NCBI GenBank assembly: GCA_903789535.1
Contig: CAIFES010000004.1
Coordinates: 75,151 to 139,150, forward strand
Origin: an uncultured Aeriscardovia sp.
GTDB lineage: Bacteria > Actinomycetota > Actinomycetes > Actinomycetales > Bifidobacteriaceae
Direction: 5' to 3'
Length of the DNA stretch: 64,000 nucleotides
Below, in pieces: positions 45,933 through 55,000 of this stretch. The notes beneath the pieces are model-generated. The model saw only the letters and a list, made by a program, of their open reading frames with translations. It had not been told where the DNA came from and searched no databases. The position numbers were made by a program, and so were the translations under genes. Each line of letters starts with the position of its first letter. Positions within the stretch are counted from its first letter, which is position 1.

Positions 45933-46388
45933 TCAGACAATCGGGATCTCACCGTCATGCGTGTCGCCAGTCGTCGACGTGATCGGTGCGGCGTGTGCCA
46001 TCGAGCCGCGCCCGGCATCATCCGTGTTCTCCGACCCGTTGTCGCCGGAATCAGTCCCTGTCGCCGCGCTGTGCGCGTCCTGCTCCGTCACCTGTTCGAG
46101 GCACTTGCGGCAACGGCGTACAAGTGAGTCAGGCGCTTTCATGGGTCGCAGATACGCTTTCATCTCGGCAATGAGATGACGTTCGAGGGCGGAGCAATCG
46201 GCGTTGATATCAAAGCGCTCGGTTCTAATCGACATGCGCCCGCAGAGCTGGTCATCGGACAGTCCTGCCTGATACAGATCATCGAAATCGTCCAGAGGCT
46301 CGACCTGTTGACACCCGGAGACGGATCCCACCATGCCACCGGATTCACAGCCATCCTCGGTCGCGCCGCTGCCGGTCGTCTCGTTCAT
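45933..46388 (-). CDS. Anti-sigma factor candidate (RsrA-like position)
   Basis: Placed directly downstream of a SigH/SigR-type sigma gene, where actinobacteria keep the redox anti-sigma factor. The 151-residue protein has a Cys in INADCSALERHLIAEMKAYL and a paired CRKC in SLVRRCRKCLEQV, reminiscent of the zinc anti-sigma fold. The usual histidine four residues before the first Cys of the pair is absent, so a standard HxxxCxxC is not present; a His is found in ERHLIAE. Acidic and Ser/Gly-rich regions lie at both ends. ATG 46388 has GGGGAGAAG upstream; two earlier Met codons are possible. Its function is inferred mostly from position. Confidence 0.6.
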   Translation of the reverse strand: MNETTGSGATEDGCESGGMVGSVSGCQQVEPLDDFDDLYQAGLSDDQLCGRMSIRTERFDINADCSALERHLIAEMKAYLRPMKAPDSLVRRCRKCLEQVTEQDAHSAATGTDSGDNGSENTDDAGRGSMAHAAPITSTTGDTHDGEIPIV

Positions 46389-46535
46389 CGTCTTCTCCCC
46401 TGTCATTTTCCTGTCACACATCCCGTGCCGCGTATCATCCGCAACAGCCCGGCTGTGCAGCCCGGTCCACGCGTAGTCACGCATGGGCAGGTGTGTTCTG
46501 TCATTCTACTTTTCCTAACCTTCGCGCCTGACAGG

Positions 46536-47291
46536 CTATTCCCGTTTAGCCGAGCGCTGAGACGGATCAGATCCGGAAACCACATGTTCGGAAACCGCAT
46601 GCGGCGATGCGGATGCCCGCTGCTGCGCGGAAGAGGCCCGGGACGAGGCGGATGAGGAGGCCGACGACGGGTCGGAGGAGGTCGGGGCGAGATCGGCGAG
46701 CGCCTCGCGCAGCTGTCGGCGTGCCCGGTTGAGCCGGCTCATCACTGTGCCGATCTTGATGCCCTCCTCCTGTGCCACCTGCTTGTAGCTCTTGCCGTCG
46801 ATCGCCGCAGAGATGAACACACGCCGGCGTTCGGGCGGCAGGGCATTGAGCGCGTTGATGATCTCCGGGGTCACCGAGTCCGAGAGGTATTCCTGCTCGG
46901 CGGATTTGAGACCGGTGCCGCTGTGGTTGGACAGGTCGTACAGATCCCAGTCGTTGTACTCGCCGGTGGCATCATTGGCCCTGCGCGGACGCCGCTTCTT
47001 CTTCTGGTACGTGTTGAAGTAGGTGTTGCGCAGGAAGACAGTGAGCCATGCCTCGATGTTCGTGCCCTTTTTGAACGAGTCGAACGCCTTGTAGCCGCGC
47101 TCGAAGGTGTCCTGCACGAGGTCCTCGGCATCGTCGGGGTTGTTCGTGTATTTCATCGCCTGGCGGTAAAGCATGTCGAGGGCCGGCAGGGCGAGCCGCT
47201 CGAACTGCGCACGACGGCTGGTCCCGTCCGCTCCCCCGGAACGGACGTCGGTGCCATCGGTACGCTGCGTGTCCTGCCCTGTTGTCGCCAT
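46536..47291 (-). CDS. ECF sigma factor, SigH/SigR type
   Basis: Alternative sigma factor of the disulphide-stress group. The 251-residue protein has region 2 with RQAMKYTNNPDDAEDLVQDTFERGYKAF, AWLTVFLRNTYFNTY, and region 4 ALNALPPERRRVFISAAIDGKSYKQVAQEEGIKIGTVMSRLNRAR split into the standard helices. The PDDAEDLVQDTF and KSYKQVA patterns are typical of SigH/SigR. The last 55 residues are Ser/Ala-rich. The gene starts 75 bases from the divergent exonuclease gene; GGCACAAT is seven bases from the ATG. Confidence 0.9.
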   Translation of the reverse strand: MATTGQDTQRTDGTDVRSGGADGTSRRAQFERLALPALDMLYRQAMKYTNNPDDAEDLVQDTFERGYKAFDSFKKGTNIEAWLTVFLRNTYFNTYQKKKRRPRRANDATGEYNDWDLYDLSNHSGTGLKSAEQEYLSDSVTPEIINALNALPPERRRVFISAAIDGKSYKQVAQEEGIKIGTVMSRLNRARRQLREALADLAPTSSDPSSASSSASSRASSAQQRASASPHAVSEHVVSGSDPSQRSAKRE

Positions 47292-47366
47292 GACCCCTAT
47301 TGTGCCACGCGACCACCACGCCGGCTTTCACCCCGCCCCGTCAGCGCACGGCGGCACAATGGGGAT

Positions 47367-48110
47367 ATGACTTCACTTGCCGACCAGCTCTCCGCGCTTG
47401 GCGCGCAGCCGGCCTCCACACCGCTGAAAGACGCGCTTCTGCTCGGTTTTGACACCGAGACGACGGGCGTGGGACCTACTGACGCCATCGTCTCCGCCTC
47501 GCTCGTGCTGAGGGACCCGTCGACCGGTTTTGACGGCGACCGGCGCGGCGACTGGGTGATCAACCCGCATCGCACGATCTCACCGGCGGCGAGCGCGGTC
47601 AACGGTTTTACGAACGAGTACCTGCAGGAGCACGGCCAGCAGCCCCAAGAGGCGCTGGAGCAGATCGCCACGGTGGTCGCGCTGGCGCAGAACCGCAACA
47701 TCCCGCTGCTCGCCTATAACGCGCCGTTTGACGTGCGCATGCTCCAGCATGATCTCTCCTACTGGCATCTGCCCGGACTGGGCGCACGGATCAGCGGGCT
47801 GGATCTGCTCGTCGTCGATCCTCTGGTAATCGACCGCGCCATCTGCCACCGCCACGGCAAGCGCACGCTGACCGCGGCGAGCGAGTATTACCATGTAGCC
47901 CCGCATGGCGATTTTCACGACGCCGCCATCGACACGACGGCCGCACTCGACCTGATCGCACCGATGTGTGCCTCCAGCGAGGAGCTCGCCAATCTGCCGC
48001 TCTCGCAGGTAATGGACTGGCAGCGCACTGCCCACAAGAAGTGGGCCGACAGCTTCAATGAGTGGCTCGCCCGAAAAGGCAGTCGGCAGATCTCCACCGA
48101 CTGGCTGTAG
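47367..48110 (+). CDS. 3'-5' exonuclease, DnaQ-like
   Basis: DEDDh-type exonuclease of unknown substrate, possibly an RNase or DNA-repair enzyme. The 247-residue protein has ExoI LLLGFDTETTGV, ExoII in LAYNAPFDVRML, and ExoIII HDAAIDTTAALDL, with the DEDD Asp/Glu residues in place. There is no BRCT or polymerase domain. ATG 47367 is six bases after GGCACAAT and lacks a clear ribosome site, so the transcript may be leaderless. Confidence 0.85.
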   Translation: MTSLADQLSALGAQPASTPLKDALLLGFDTETTGVGPTDAIVSASLVLRDPSTGFDGDRRGDWVINPHRTISPAASAVNGFTNEYLQEHGQQPQEALEQIATVVALAQNRNIPLLAYNAPFDVRMLQHDLSYWHLPGLGARISGLDLLVVDPLVIDRAICHRHGKRTLTAASEYYHVAPHGDFHDAAIDTTAALDLIAPMCASSEELANLPLSQVMDWQRTAHKKWADSFNEWLARKGSRQISTDWL

Positions 48111-48260
48111 ACCACCGACTGGCTGTGAGGGTCGGTGACGATCCACGATCACCGACAGCAGCGCCGGACAGTGGCGGCATCCACTATCAGCGTTCACTCT
48201 CAATCGCCCTGCGACCGGCTTACCCGGTCCGGGTCAGCACGCACTGAGGAGCAGACATCT

Positions 48261-49907
48261 ATGGAAACATCCGGGAGCATGGACACGTTCCACGGGCAGA
48301 TGGGCACGAAGACCGTCTTCGCGCTGCTCGCCTCCCATCGGCTGCTGCGCGAGGCGGTCACACCCGAGGGGGTATGGACGCTCGACGCGGACAAAATCCC
48401 CTCTCTCGCGGTGCGGACGGTCACCTATGACAGCCGCGCCGTCACAGCGGGGACGCTGTTGTTCTGCAAGGGCAATTTCAAAGACGACTACATCCGCCCG
48501 GCCGACGAGGCGGGACTTGCATGCTACATCAGCGAGAAGGTCTACTTCCCGCTCACCCACGCGCTCGGCTTCATCGTCACCGACGTGCGCAAGGCGATGG
48601 CCCTCGTCTGCGCCGAGTTCTATGGCCATCCCGAGCGCCACATGACGCTCATCGGCATCACCGGCACAAAGGGCAAGACCACCACCGCCTACCTGCTGCA
48701 CGCCATCCTCTCCGCCTCCAGCGGCGGCAGGTGTGCGATCATCGGCTCCGCGCTCGACTGCGTCGACGGGAAGAACTGGATCAAGACGAGCCTGACCACG
48801 CCCGAGTCGCCCGATCTGTTCGCCCTCATGCGCCAGGCCTTCGACCACGGCATGCGCTACTTCGTCATGGAGGTCAGCTCACAGGCCCTCAAGATCGACC
48901 GCGTCTATGGCATCACCTTCGATGTGGGCGCCTTCCTCAACATCTCGCCCGACCACATCTCCCCCAAGGAGCATCCGAGCTTCGAGGACTACTTCTACTG
49001 CAAGCGCACGCTCGCCTACCAGAGCCGGCGGCTGTTGTTCAACGCCGACCTGGGCGACAAGTCGGATCTGATCGCCGACACCGCGCGCCTGGCGGGCATC
49101 CCCACGGCCACCTTCGGCATGGACCCGGAAAACAGGCCGACGTTCCTCGCCTCCCCCGTGGACGAGTCCGCCGCCCGCGAGAGCTCCTCGTTCGGCATGA
49201 TCCGACGTGCGCCGGGAAGCGACACCCTGGTCCGTGAGGATCTGGGGACATATCACCTCGCGCTGCCGGGCGACTTCAACTATGCCAACGCGCTCGCCGC
49301 CGTCAGCCTCGCCGTGCTCGTGGGGGTGCCCGCCGATGATACGGCCAGCCTTCATGCGCTGGAGACGGTGACAGTCCCGGGCCGCATGGAACAGCTGCGC
49401 CTGCACGACGGCACCGAGGTGATCGTCGATTACGCCCACAACTATGCCAGCTTCATGGCGGTGCTCACCTATGCGCGCAACCGCTGGCACAACAGCAGGA
49501 TCACCGTCGTCACCGGCTCGTCGGGCGGCAAGGCGTATGACCGGCGTGAGGGTATGGGCAAGGCGGTCTCCGCGCATGCCGACCGGCTCATCGCCACCAC
49601 CGATGACGCGGACTTCGAGGATCCCAAGGCCATCGCCGACCAGATCATCGCGGCCGTGACCAACCCGCATGTGTCCACGTCCTTCATCGGCGACAGGCAG
49701 GAGGCCATCGCCGCCGCCGTGGACGATGCCCGCGCCGACAAAGCCGAGGATCCGTCCTGCCAGCCGGTCGTGCTCCTGCTGGGCAAGGGAGACGAGCCGT
49801 GGTATATCAGCCATGGCAGGAAGGTCGCCATGCCGGCCGATTCCGAATACATCCGTCAGATCGACGCCGGAAAGACCGGCCGCAACACAGAACAGGACGC
49901 CAAATGA
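48261..49907 (+). CDS. murE: UDP-N-acetylmuramoyl-tripeptide synthetase MurE
   Basis: Adds the third residue of the cell-wall stem peptide. The 548-residue protein has the ATP loop GITGTKGKTTTAYLL near residue 132, the ligase centre and binding region. The residue-3 specificity position, DNPR in diaminopimelate enzymes, reads DDAD (near residue 447, in TTDDADFEDP), which argues against DAP and fits an L-lysine or L-ornithine enzyme, as expected in bifidobacteria. GAGGAGC lies upstream of ATG 48261. Its stop overlaps the first femAB gene by ATGA. Confidence 0.92.
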   Translation: METSGSMDTFHGQMGTKTVFALLASHRLLREAVTPEGVWTLDADKIPSLAVRTVTYDSRAVTAGTLLFCKGNFKDDYIRPADEAGLACYISEKVYFPLTHALGFIVTDVRKAMALVCAEFYGHPERHMTLIGITGTKGKTTTAYLLHAILSASSGGRCAIIGSALDCVDGKNWIKTSLTTPESPDLFALMRQAFDHGMRYFVMEVSSQALKIDRVYGITFDVGAFLNISPDHISPKEHPSFEDYFYCKRTLAYQSRRLLFNADLGDKSDLIADTARLAGIPTATFGMDPENRPTFLASPVDESAARESSSFGMIRRAPGSDTLVREDLGTYHLALPGDFNYANALAAVSLAVLVGVPADDTASLHALETVTVPGRMEQLRLHDGTEVIVDYAHNYASFMAVLTYARNRWHNSRITVVTGSSGGKAYDRREGMGKAVSAHADRLIATTDDADFEDPKAIADQIIAAVTNPHVSTSFIGDRQEAIAAAVDDARADKAEDPSCQPVVLLLGKGDEPWYISHGRKVAMPADSEYIRQIDAGKTGRNTEQDAK

Positions 49908-50929
49908 AAGTCATCGCCACCGACGCGGCAGCATACGAGAAGAAAGCGGCGGACATGTCGGTCGACCTCCCGCTCGAACAGACCGGCACATGGCGGCGCT
50001 TCCAGTCCTCCATCAACGGGCGCACGCCATGGCGGGGCGAGGATGACGGCTATCTGCTGCTCCAGTCAGACGAGGGTGAGGTCCGCGCTTTTATTACCTT
50101 CATCGAGTACGAGACGCACAGGTATCGTTTCCTGCGCGCCATGCACGGGCCGGCATGGGTGTCCGCCCCCTCCGAGCAAGAGGAGCGTCAGGCGCTCGAC
50201 ACCCTGCGGGCCTTCGTCAGGGCGCAGGCGCCGCGCACCGTGTTCCTGCGCCTGTCCGTCATGCATGACTTCTCCGCTCAGGGCCTGACCTTCCCGACGC
50301 TCTCGACGGTGCCGTACGACCAGACGGTCGTGATCGACACGAGAGGCGGCGATGAGGCGATCCTCTCGCGGATGAAGCCGCGCGGACGCCGCGATGTGCG
50401 CAAATCCATCCGCGAGTTCCCCGGCACGCTGGCCGATGAGAGCGAGCAGGCGGCCGCCTCGTTCAGCGACTATTACCGCGTGATGGCCGAGACCGGCGCC
50501 CGCGACGGCTTCCGCCCCGCCCCGCAGGGAGATTATGAGAAGATGATCCGCCTGCTCGGCCCGGAGCATTGCCGCGTGTTCGCCGCGCGCATCGACGGCA
50601 GGGTGGTCGCCTGGTCGCTCGTGACGCTCAGCGGCAGACGCGCCGTGCGGTTCTACGCCGCCATGCACAGCGACGCCATGCATCTGCACGCCACCGACCG
50701 GCTTGTCTACTGGGAGGCATGCGAGCTCGGCAGACGCAGCATCACCGATTACGACCTGATGGGCATCGGCGATGATTTCGCCCCGAGCCTCAAGGGCCTC
50801 AACGAGTTCAAGACGAAGTTCTCCAAACAGGTCACCCCCGTCGCCCCTGATCGCGACGTCGCCATCCGGACCGGCTTCTACAGCCTTCTGCGACACACAA
50901 AATCGTTACGAACGAGACTGCACCACTGA
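49904..50929 (+). CDS. FemAB-family peptidyltransferase, first copy
   Basis: Probably adds an amino acid to the stem-peptide side chain to build the interpeptide bridge, using aminoacyl-tRNA. The 341-residue protein has a GNAT-type FemAB fold, with LPLEQTGTWRRFQ near the N-terminus, MKPRGRRDVRKSIREFPG and DYDLMGIGDDFAPSLKGLNEFKTKF, a late conserved block. It overlaps the murE stop by ATGA, so the two are translationally coupled. It shares length and motif order with the next gene (LPIEQTSVWADFQ, LMGVGSDFSPTLRGLNAFKTKF), a probable tandem duplicate. Confidence 0.88.
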   Translation: MKVIATDAAAYEKKAADMSVDLPLEQTGTWRRFQSSINGRTPWRGEDDGYLLLQSDEGEVRAFITFIEYETHRYRFLRAMHGPAWVSAPSEQEERQALDTLRAFVRAQAPRTVFLRLSVMHDFSAQGLTFPTLSTVPYDQTVVIDTRGGDEAILSRMKPRGRRDVRKSIREFPGTLADESEQAAASFSDYYRVMAETGARDGFRPAPQGDYEKMIRLLGPEHCRVFAARIDGRVVAWSLVTLSGRRAVRFYAAMHSDAMHLHATDRLVYWEACELGRRSITDYDLMGIGDDFAPSLKGLNEFKTKFSKQVTPVAPDRDVAIRTGFYSLLRHTKSLRTRLHH

Positions 50930-51004
50930 GGGCCATGCGACGCCGCCAACAATCATCAAGAGCCGCATCTGAAGGATACTGAGAAGGACGAAGGAAGAGT
51001 CCAT

Positions 51005-52072
51005 ATGTTCTCGTGTGAAAAGACGGATGTCGTGCGGATGGAGGAGCTCGCCCATCAGGCCGGTCTCGCCCTGCCGATCGAGCAGACCAGCGTCTGGGCG
51101 GACTTCCAGTCGCGCACGCCGGGGCGCTCCGGCTGGGGCGCTGTTCTTCTGCGCCGTGACGGCAGGCTTGCGGCGGTCCTCTCGCTCATCGAGCTCCATA
51201 CGCACGGTTACGTGTATCTGTTCAGCGAGCATGGGCCCGTCTGGCTGTCGACGCCGGATGCCCGACAGGAGCAGGAGGCTGTCGAGGCACTGCGCCGGTT
51301 CGTCCGCCGCGTCGATCCCCGCATCGTCTTCCTGCGCCTGTCGCTCAGGCAGCAGACCGGCACGCATCCGGTCCTGTCCACAATCCCCTACGACACGACC
51401 GTCATCATGGATCTTTCCGGCGGACGCGACCAGATCCTCGCACGCATGTCCAAACACGGTCGTTATGACGTACGCCAGGCGCTGAGAAAGTCCCCGGCCG
51501 TCATCGCCGAAGAGACCGACAAGGCGTGCGCCGACTTCACGCCGTACTACGCGACAATGGAGCAGACGGCACGGCGGGACGGGTTCACGGCCGCCCCCGA
51601 TGCCTACTACGACACGCTGCTGAGGGTGCTGGGCCGCGACCATTGCCGTCTGTACGCGGCCCGGGAGCAGGGGCACGTCACCGCCTGGCTCATCGTGACG
51701 CTAAGCGACAACCGTGCCGTCTACTACTTCGCCTCCAGCAGCACGCAGGCACAGCGCACGAATGTGCCCGCGCTGCTGCTGTTCGAGACCGCCGTGGATC
51801 TGGGCTCACAGGGCTGCACACAGCTGGACCTGATGGGCGTGGGCAGCGACTTCTCCCCCACCCTGCGCGGACTGAATGCTTTCAAGACGAAGTTCGCCAA
51901 AGGCACCGTCGCCGTCGCGCCCAGTCGTGACGTCCCTGTGCGGCCGGGGCTGTATGGGCTGCTGACCGTCGTCAGACGTGTGCGCGATGCGCTGCGTCGC
52001 GATCCGAGCGCGGCGAGGAAGCCGTCGCAGGCAAAGACGAAGACGGCGAAGAATTCCGCTTCCGAGCGCTGA
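51005..52072 (+). CDS. FemAB-family peptidyltransferase, second copy
   Basis: Second bridge-forming transferase. The 355-residue protein has LPIEQTSVWADFQSRTPG, MSKHGRYDVRQALRKSPAVI, TARRDGFTAAPDAYYDTLLRV, and LMGVGSDFSPTLRGLNAFKTKF, each with a counterpart in the first copy. The C-terminus is Lys/Ala/Ser-rich and longer. GGAAGAG precedes ATG 51005; the 75 bases between genes hold no terminator. Two successive FemAB enzymes suggest a bridge of at least two residues, but the amino acids cannot be read from the sequence. Confidence 0.88.
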   Translation: MFSCEKTDVVRMEELAHQAGLALPIEQTSVWADFQSRTPGRSGWGAVLLRRDGRLAAVLSLIELHTHGYVYLFSEHGPVWLSTPDARQEQEAVEALRRFVRRVDPRIVFLRLSLRQQTGTHPVLSTIPYDTTVIMDLSGGRDQILARMSKHGRYDVRQALRKSPAVIAEETDKACADFTPYYATMEQTARRDGFTAAPDAYYDTLLRVLGRDHCRLYAAREQGHVTAWLIVTLSDNRAVYYFASSSTQAQRTNVPALLLFETAVDLGSQGCTQLDLMGVGSDFSPTLRGLNAFKTKFAKGTVAVAPSRDVPVRPGLYGLLTVVRRVRDALRRDPSAARKPSQAKTKTAKNSASER

Positions 52073-52099
52073 CCGGCCGGTCCGGACGCACCGCAGCCG

Positions 52100-55000
52100 T
52101 TACGACCGGCCCGTGTCTGCCGCCACCTTGGGTACGATATCGTCCATTTTCTGCGAGATGACCGCGGTGACGCCGTCCGCGCGCATGCTCACGCCGTAGA
52201 GCGCGTCGGCGATCGCCATCGTGCGCTGCTGATGGGTGATGATGATGAGCTGCACCTTGTCGCGCATCTTCCTGAGCGCGCCGAGCAGACGGGTGAGATT
52301 GAGATCGTCGAGGGCGGCCTCCACCTCATCCATGATGTAGAACGGGCTGGGTCGCGCCTCGGAGATGGCCAGCAGCAGGGCGAGCGCGGAAAGCGACTTC
52401 TCACCACCGGAGAGCAGTGAGAGTTCTTTGACGCGCTTGCCGGCCGGGCTTGCCTCGACGATGACACCGGCGGTGAGCGGATGGTCGGGATCGTCAAGCC
52501 GGAGCCTGCCGCGGCCGCCGGGGAACAGATCTGCGAAGATGCGCGAGTAGGCGGCCGAGATGTCCGAGAACGCTGAGGTGAAGACCTCCTCCATCGTCGA
52601 ATCGAGCTTGTCGACCAAGCCGAGCAGCTGCTCGCGCGAGTTTGCCACGTCGTCGCGCTGGCCGGCGAGATACTTCTGCCGCTCCTGCAGCGCTTCGTAT
52701 TCCTCGCCGGCGAGCGGGTTGACCTTGCCCAGGCGTGCGATCTGTTTCTCCGCCTTTTCCAGACGCTCCTGCTGCTCGCCGCGCACATATGGTGTATCGG
52801 AGCCGTCCACCGGCTCACCGCTCTCATCAAAAGCCGGGACCGGCTGGTCAGGACCGTAACGGCGGACTAGCTCCTCAAGGCGAAGCCCCGTCTGGGAGGA
52901 GGACTGTTCCTGCAGCTGGCCGAGCTGAGTGGCCTGCCGCTCCCGATCGAGGTCGAGACCATGCTCGCGGGTGACGAGATCGTTGACGTGCGGCTCAAGG
53001 CTGTCACGCTGTTTGCGCAGATCGGTCAGCTCGGCCTGATGGCGGCTCGCCTCCTGCCCGGCGATTCTGCGACGCTGCTCGGTCTGCGCGAGGCAGGCGG
53101 CGAGCAGCCGGCGCACGCCGGCGATCCTGTGCGCCAGCTCCTGCGCACCGTCGCGTCGGGTGACAAGACGCTTGCGCTGCTGCGCGCGCGCCTGACGTGT
53201 CTTGACGGCCTGCTCCGCCTCATCACGCAGCAGTCCGATCTGCCGGTCGAGCGAGGCGGCGTGACGCTGTGCCTCCTGCGCGGCCAGGCGGGCGCGCACC
53301 TCCTCGTCGCGCGCGGCGGACAGCGTCTTCTCCGCCTCCTCCTCGCGGCGGGCCAGATCCTCCTCGCTCGCCTGCTTCGAGGAGGAGGACCTGGCGGCCT
53401 CGAGCGTCTGGGAGAGCTCGGCCTGCTTCGCCTGCGCCTCCTGCTTCTGCTGGCGCAGCTGCCGCGCCTTTTCGGCGATGGATTCCAGCTCCTTCTCGTC
53501 GGTGCTGATCTGCTTTGTGCGGATGGACAGCGCCGCCTCCACACGGCTGGCGGCCAGACGGGCATCATCGCGCCGCTGTGACAGGTCGGCGATCTGCGAG
53601 CGCAGGTCGTCGCGGCGTTGCGCCAGCTCGGTGATATGCCGGTCGGCCTGCCTGATCTGTGCGGTGAGCGCGGCGGCCTGCTTGTCGGCGGCGTTGCGGC
53701 GGGCAACGAGGGCGAGGTCGCTCGGTGCGCCGAGCGCGACGGTGACGGCGGCCGCCGGGGTGACGATCTCCCCCGCCCTGGTGACCACGCGTGCCCACTC
53801 GCCTGTACGGCAGGCGTCGAACGCCGTGTCGGCGCCCTGTGTGACACCCACACCGTCGAGCAGCACGGCCAGGGATCGGACGACACCCTCGGAGAGGGCA
53901 GCCTTCTGGCCGGCTTTCTGTTCGGTCTTCTGGTCTGCGTGCACATCACCGTGACTGTCCGGATCTGTACTGCCTGTATCTGTGCCGTGTTGATCCTTGC
54001 CGTGCGGATCTGTGCTGTGCGGATTCGTCGCATCGGAATCCTTGCCCAGCGGCGCGATAAGGCGGATCGCCGGCACAACCTCGCCGTCTGCGGGAGCGTG
54101 CGGAGTGCCGTCATGATATGCCGCAGAGTCCACAGAGGCCGTCCCATTCTCAGAGACGGCCGACAGACCGGCATCAACAGGCGCGAGAACGGCAGTGCGC
54201 CCGGCCTTGTCGGCGCGTGCGGCGGCGAGCGCGGCGGGGATCTGGTCGGGAGAGCCCAGCACAAGCGCGTCGGAGAACGTGGAGAGCGCGGCGGCGAGCG
54301 CCTCCTCCCAGCCGTCGGCCACGCGAATCTGCTCGGAGAGCGGGCCGAGCGGGCTGACGCCTTCGGCCGAGGCGAGCGAGGTGCCCTCATGACGGGAGCG
54401 GATCGTGTCACCGAGCGCCTCGGACCGTGCTGCCAGCCGGATGCGCCGGTTGTCGAGGTCGGTGCGGGCGGTGCGCTCCTTCTCCAGCTGGTCGGACAGA
54501 TCGGACAGCCGTGCCTTGCACGTGTCGAGTTTCTCAGCAAGACCCGCATCCTCGGCAGTGCCCTGGGCGGACAGTCGCGCCACCTCCTGCTGGTTGCTTT
54601 TCAGCCGCTCGGAGACGTTCTCGCTTCGCCTGTGTGTGTCGGCAAGACGCTGGTCGTACGCCTCGATCGCTGCCTTCTGGCCGGCGAGCAGCTGTTCGAG
54701 CCGGCTGATCTGTGACTCATGCTCGGCACGCGCCTGACGCAGCTGTGAGAGCGTCTGGCGCAGCGAGGCAAGACGCGACTCGGCGTCCGCACGCGCCTTC
54801 GTTCCCTCCTGCTGCCGTTGCTCGGCCTGCTCGCGCTGTTTCGTGGCGCGCGCAAGATCGCCGGCCAGCTCGTCGGCACGGGCACGGAGTACGTCGGGGT
54901 CTGAGAGCGGGCGTGCGTCGAGCTGGGCGAGCTCGTCGGCGGCGGTGCGGGCACGCTCCCCCGCAAGGTCCGCTAGTGACTCGAACCGGCCATCGAGCAG

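Noticed and set aside
45552-46127. A 191-residue Gly/Pro-rich frame
   Set aside because: It is created by the homopolymer block and runs antisense to the anti-sigma candidate.
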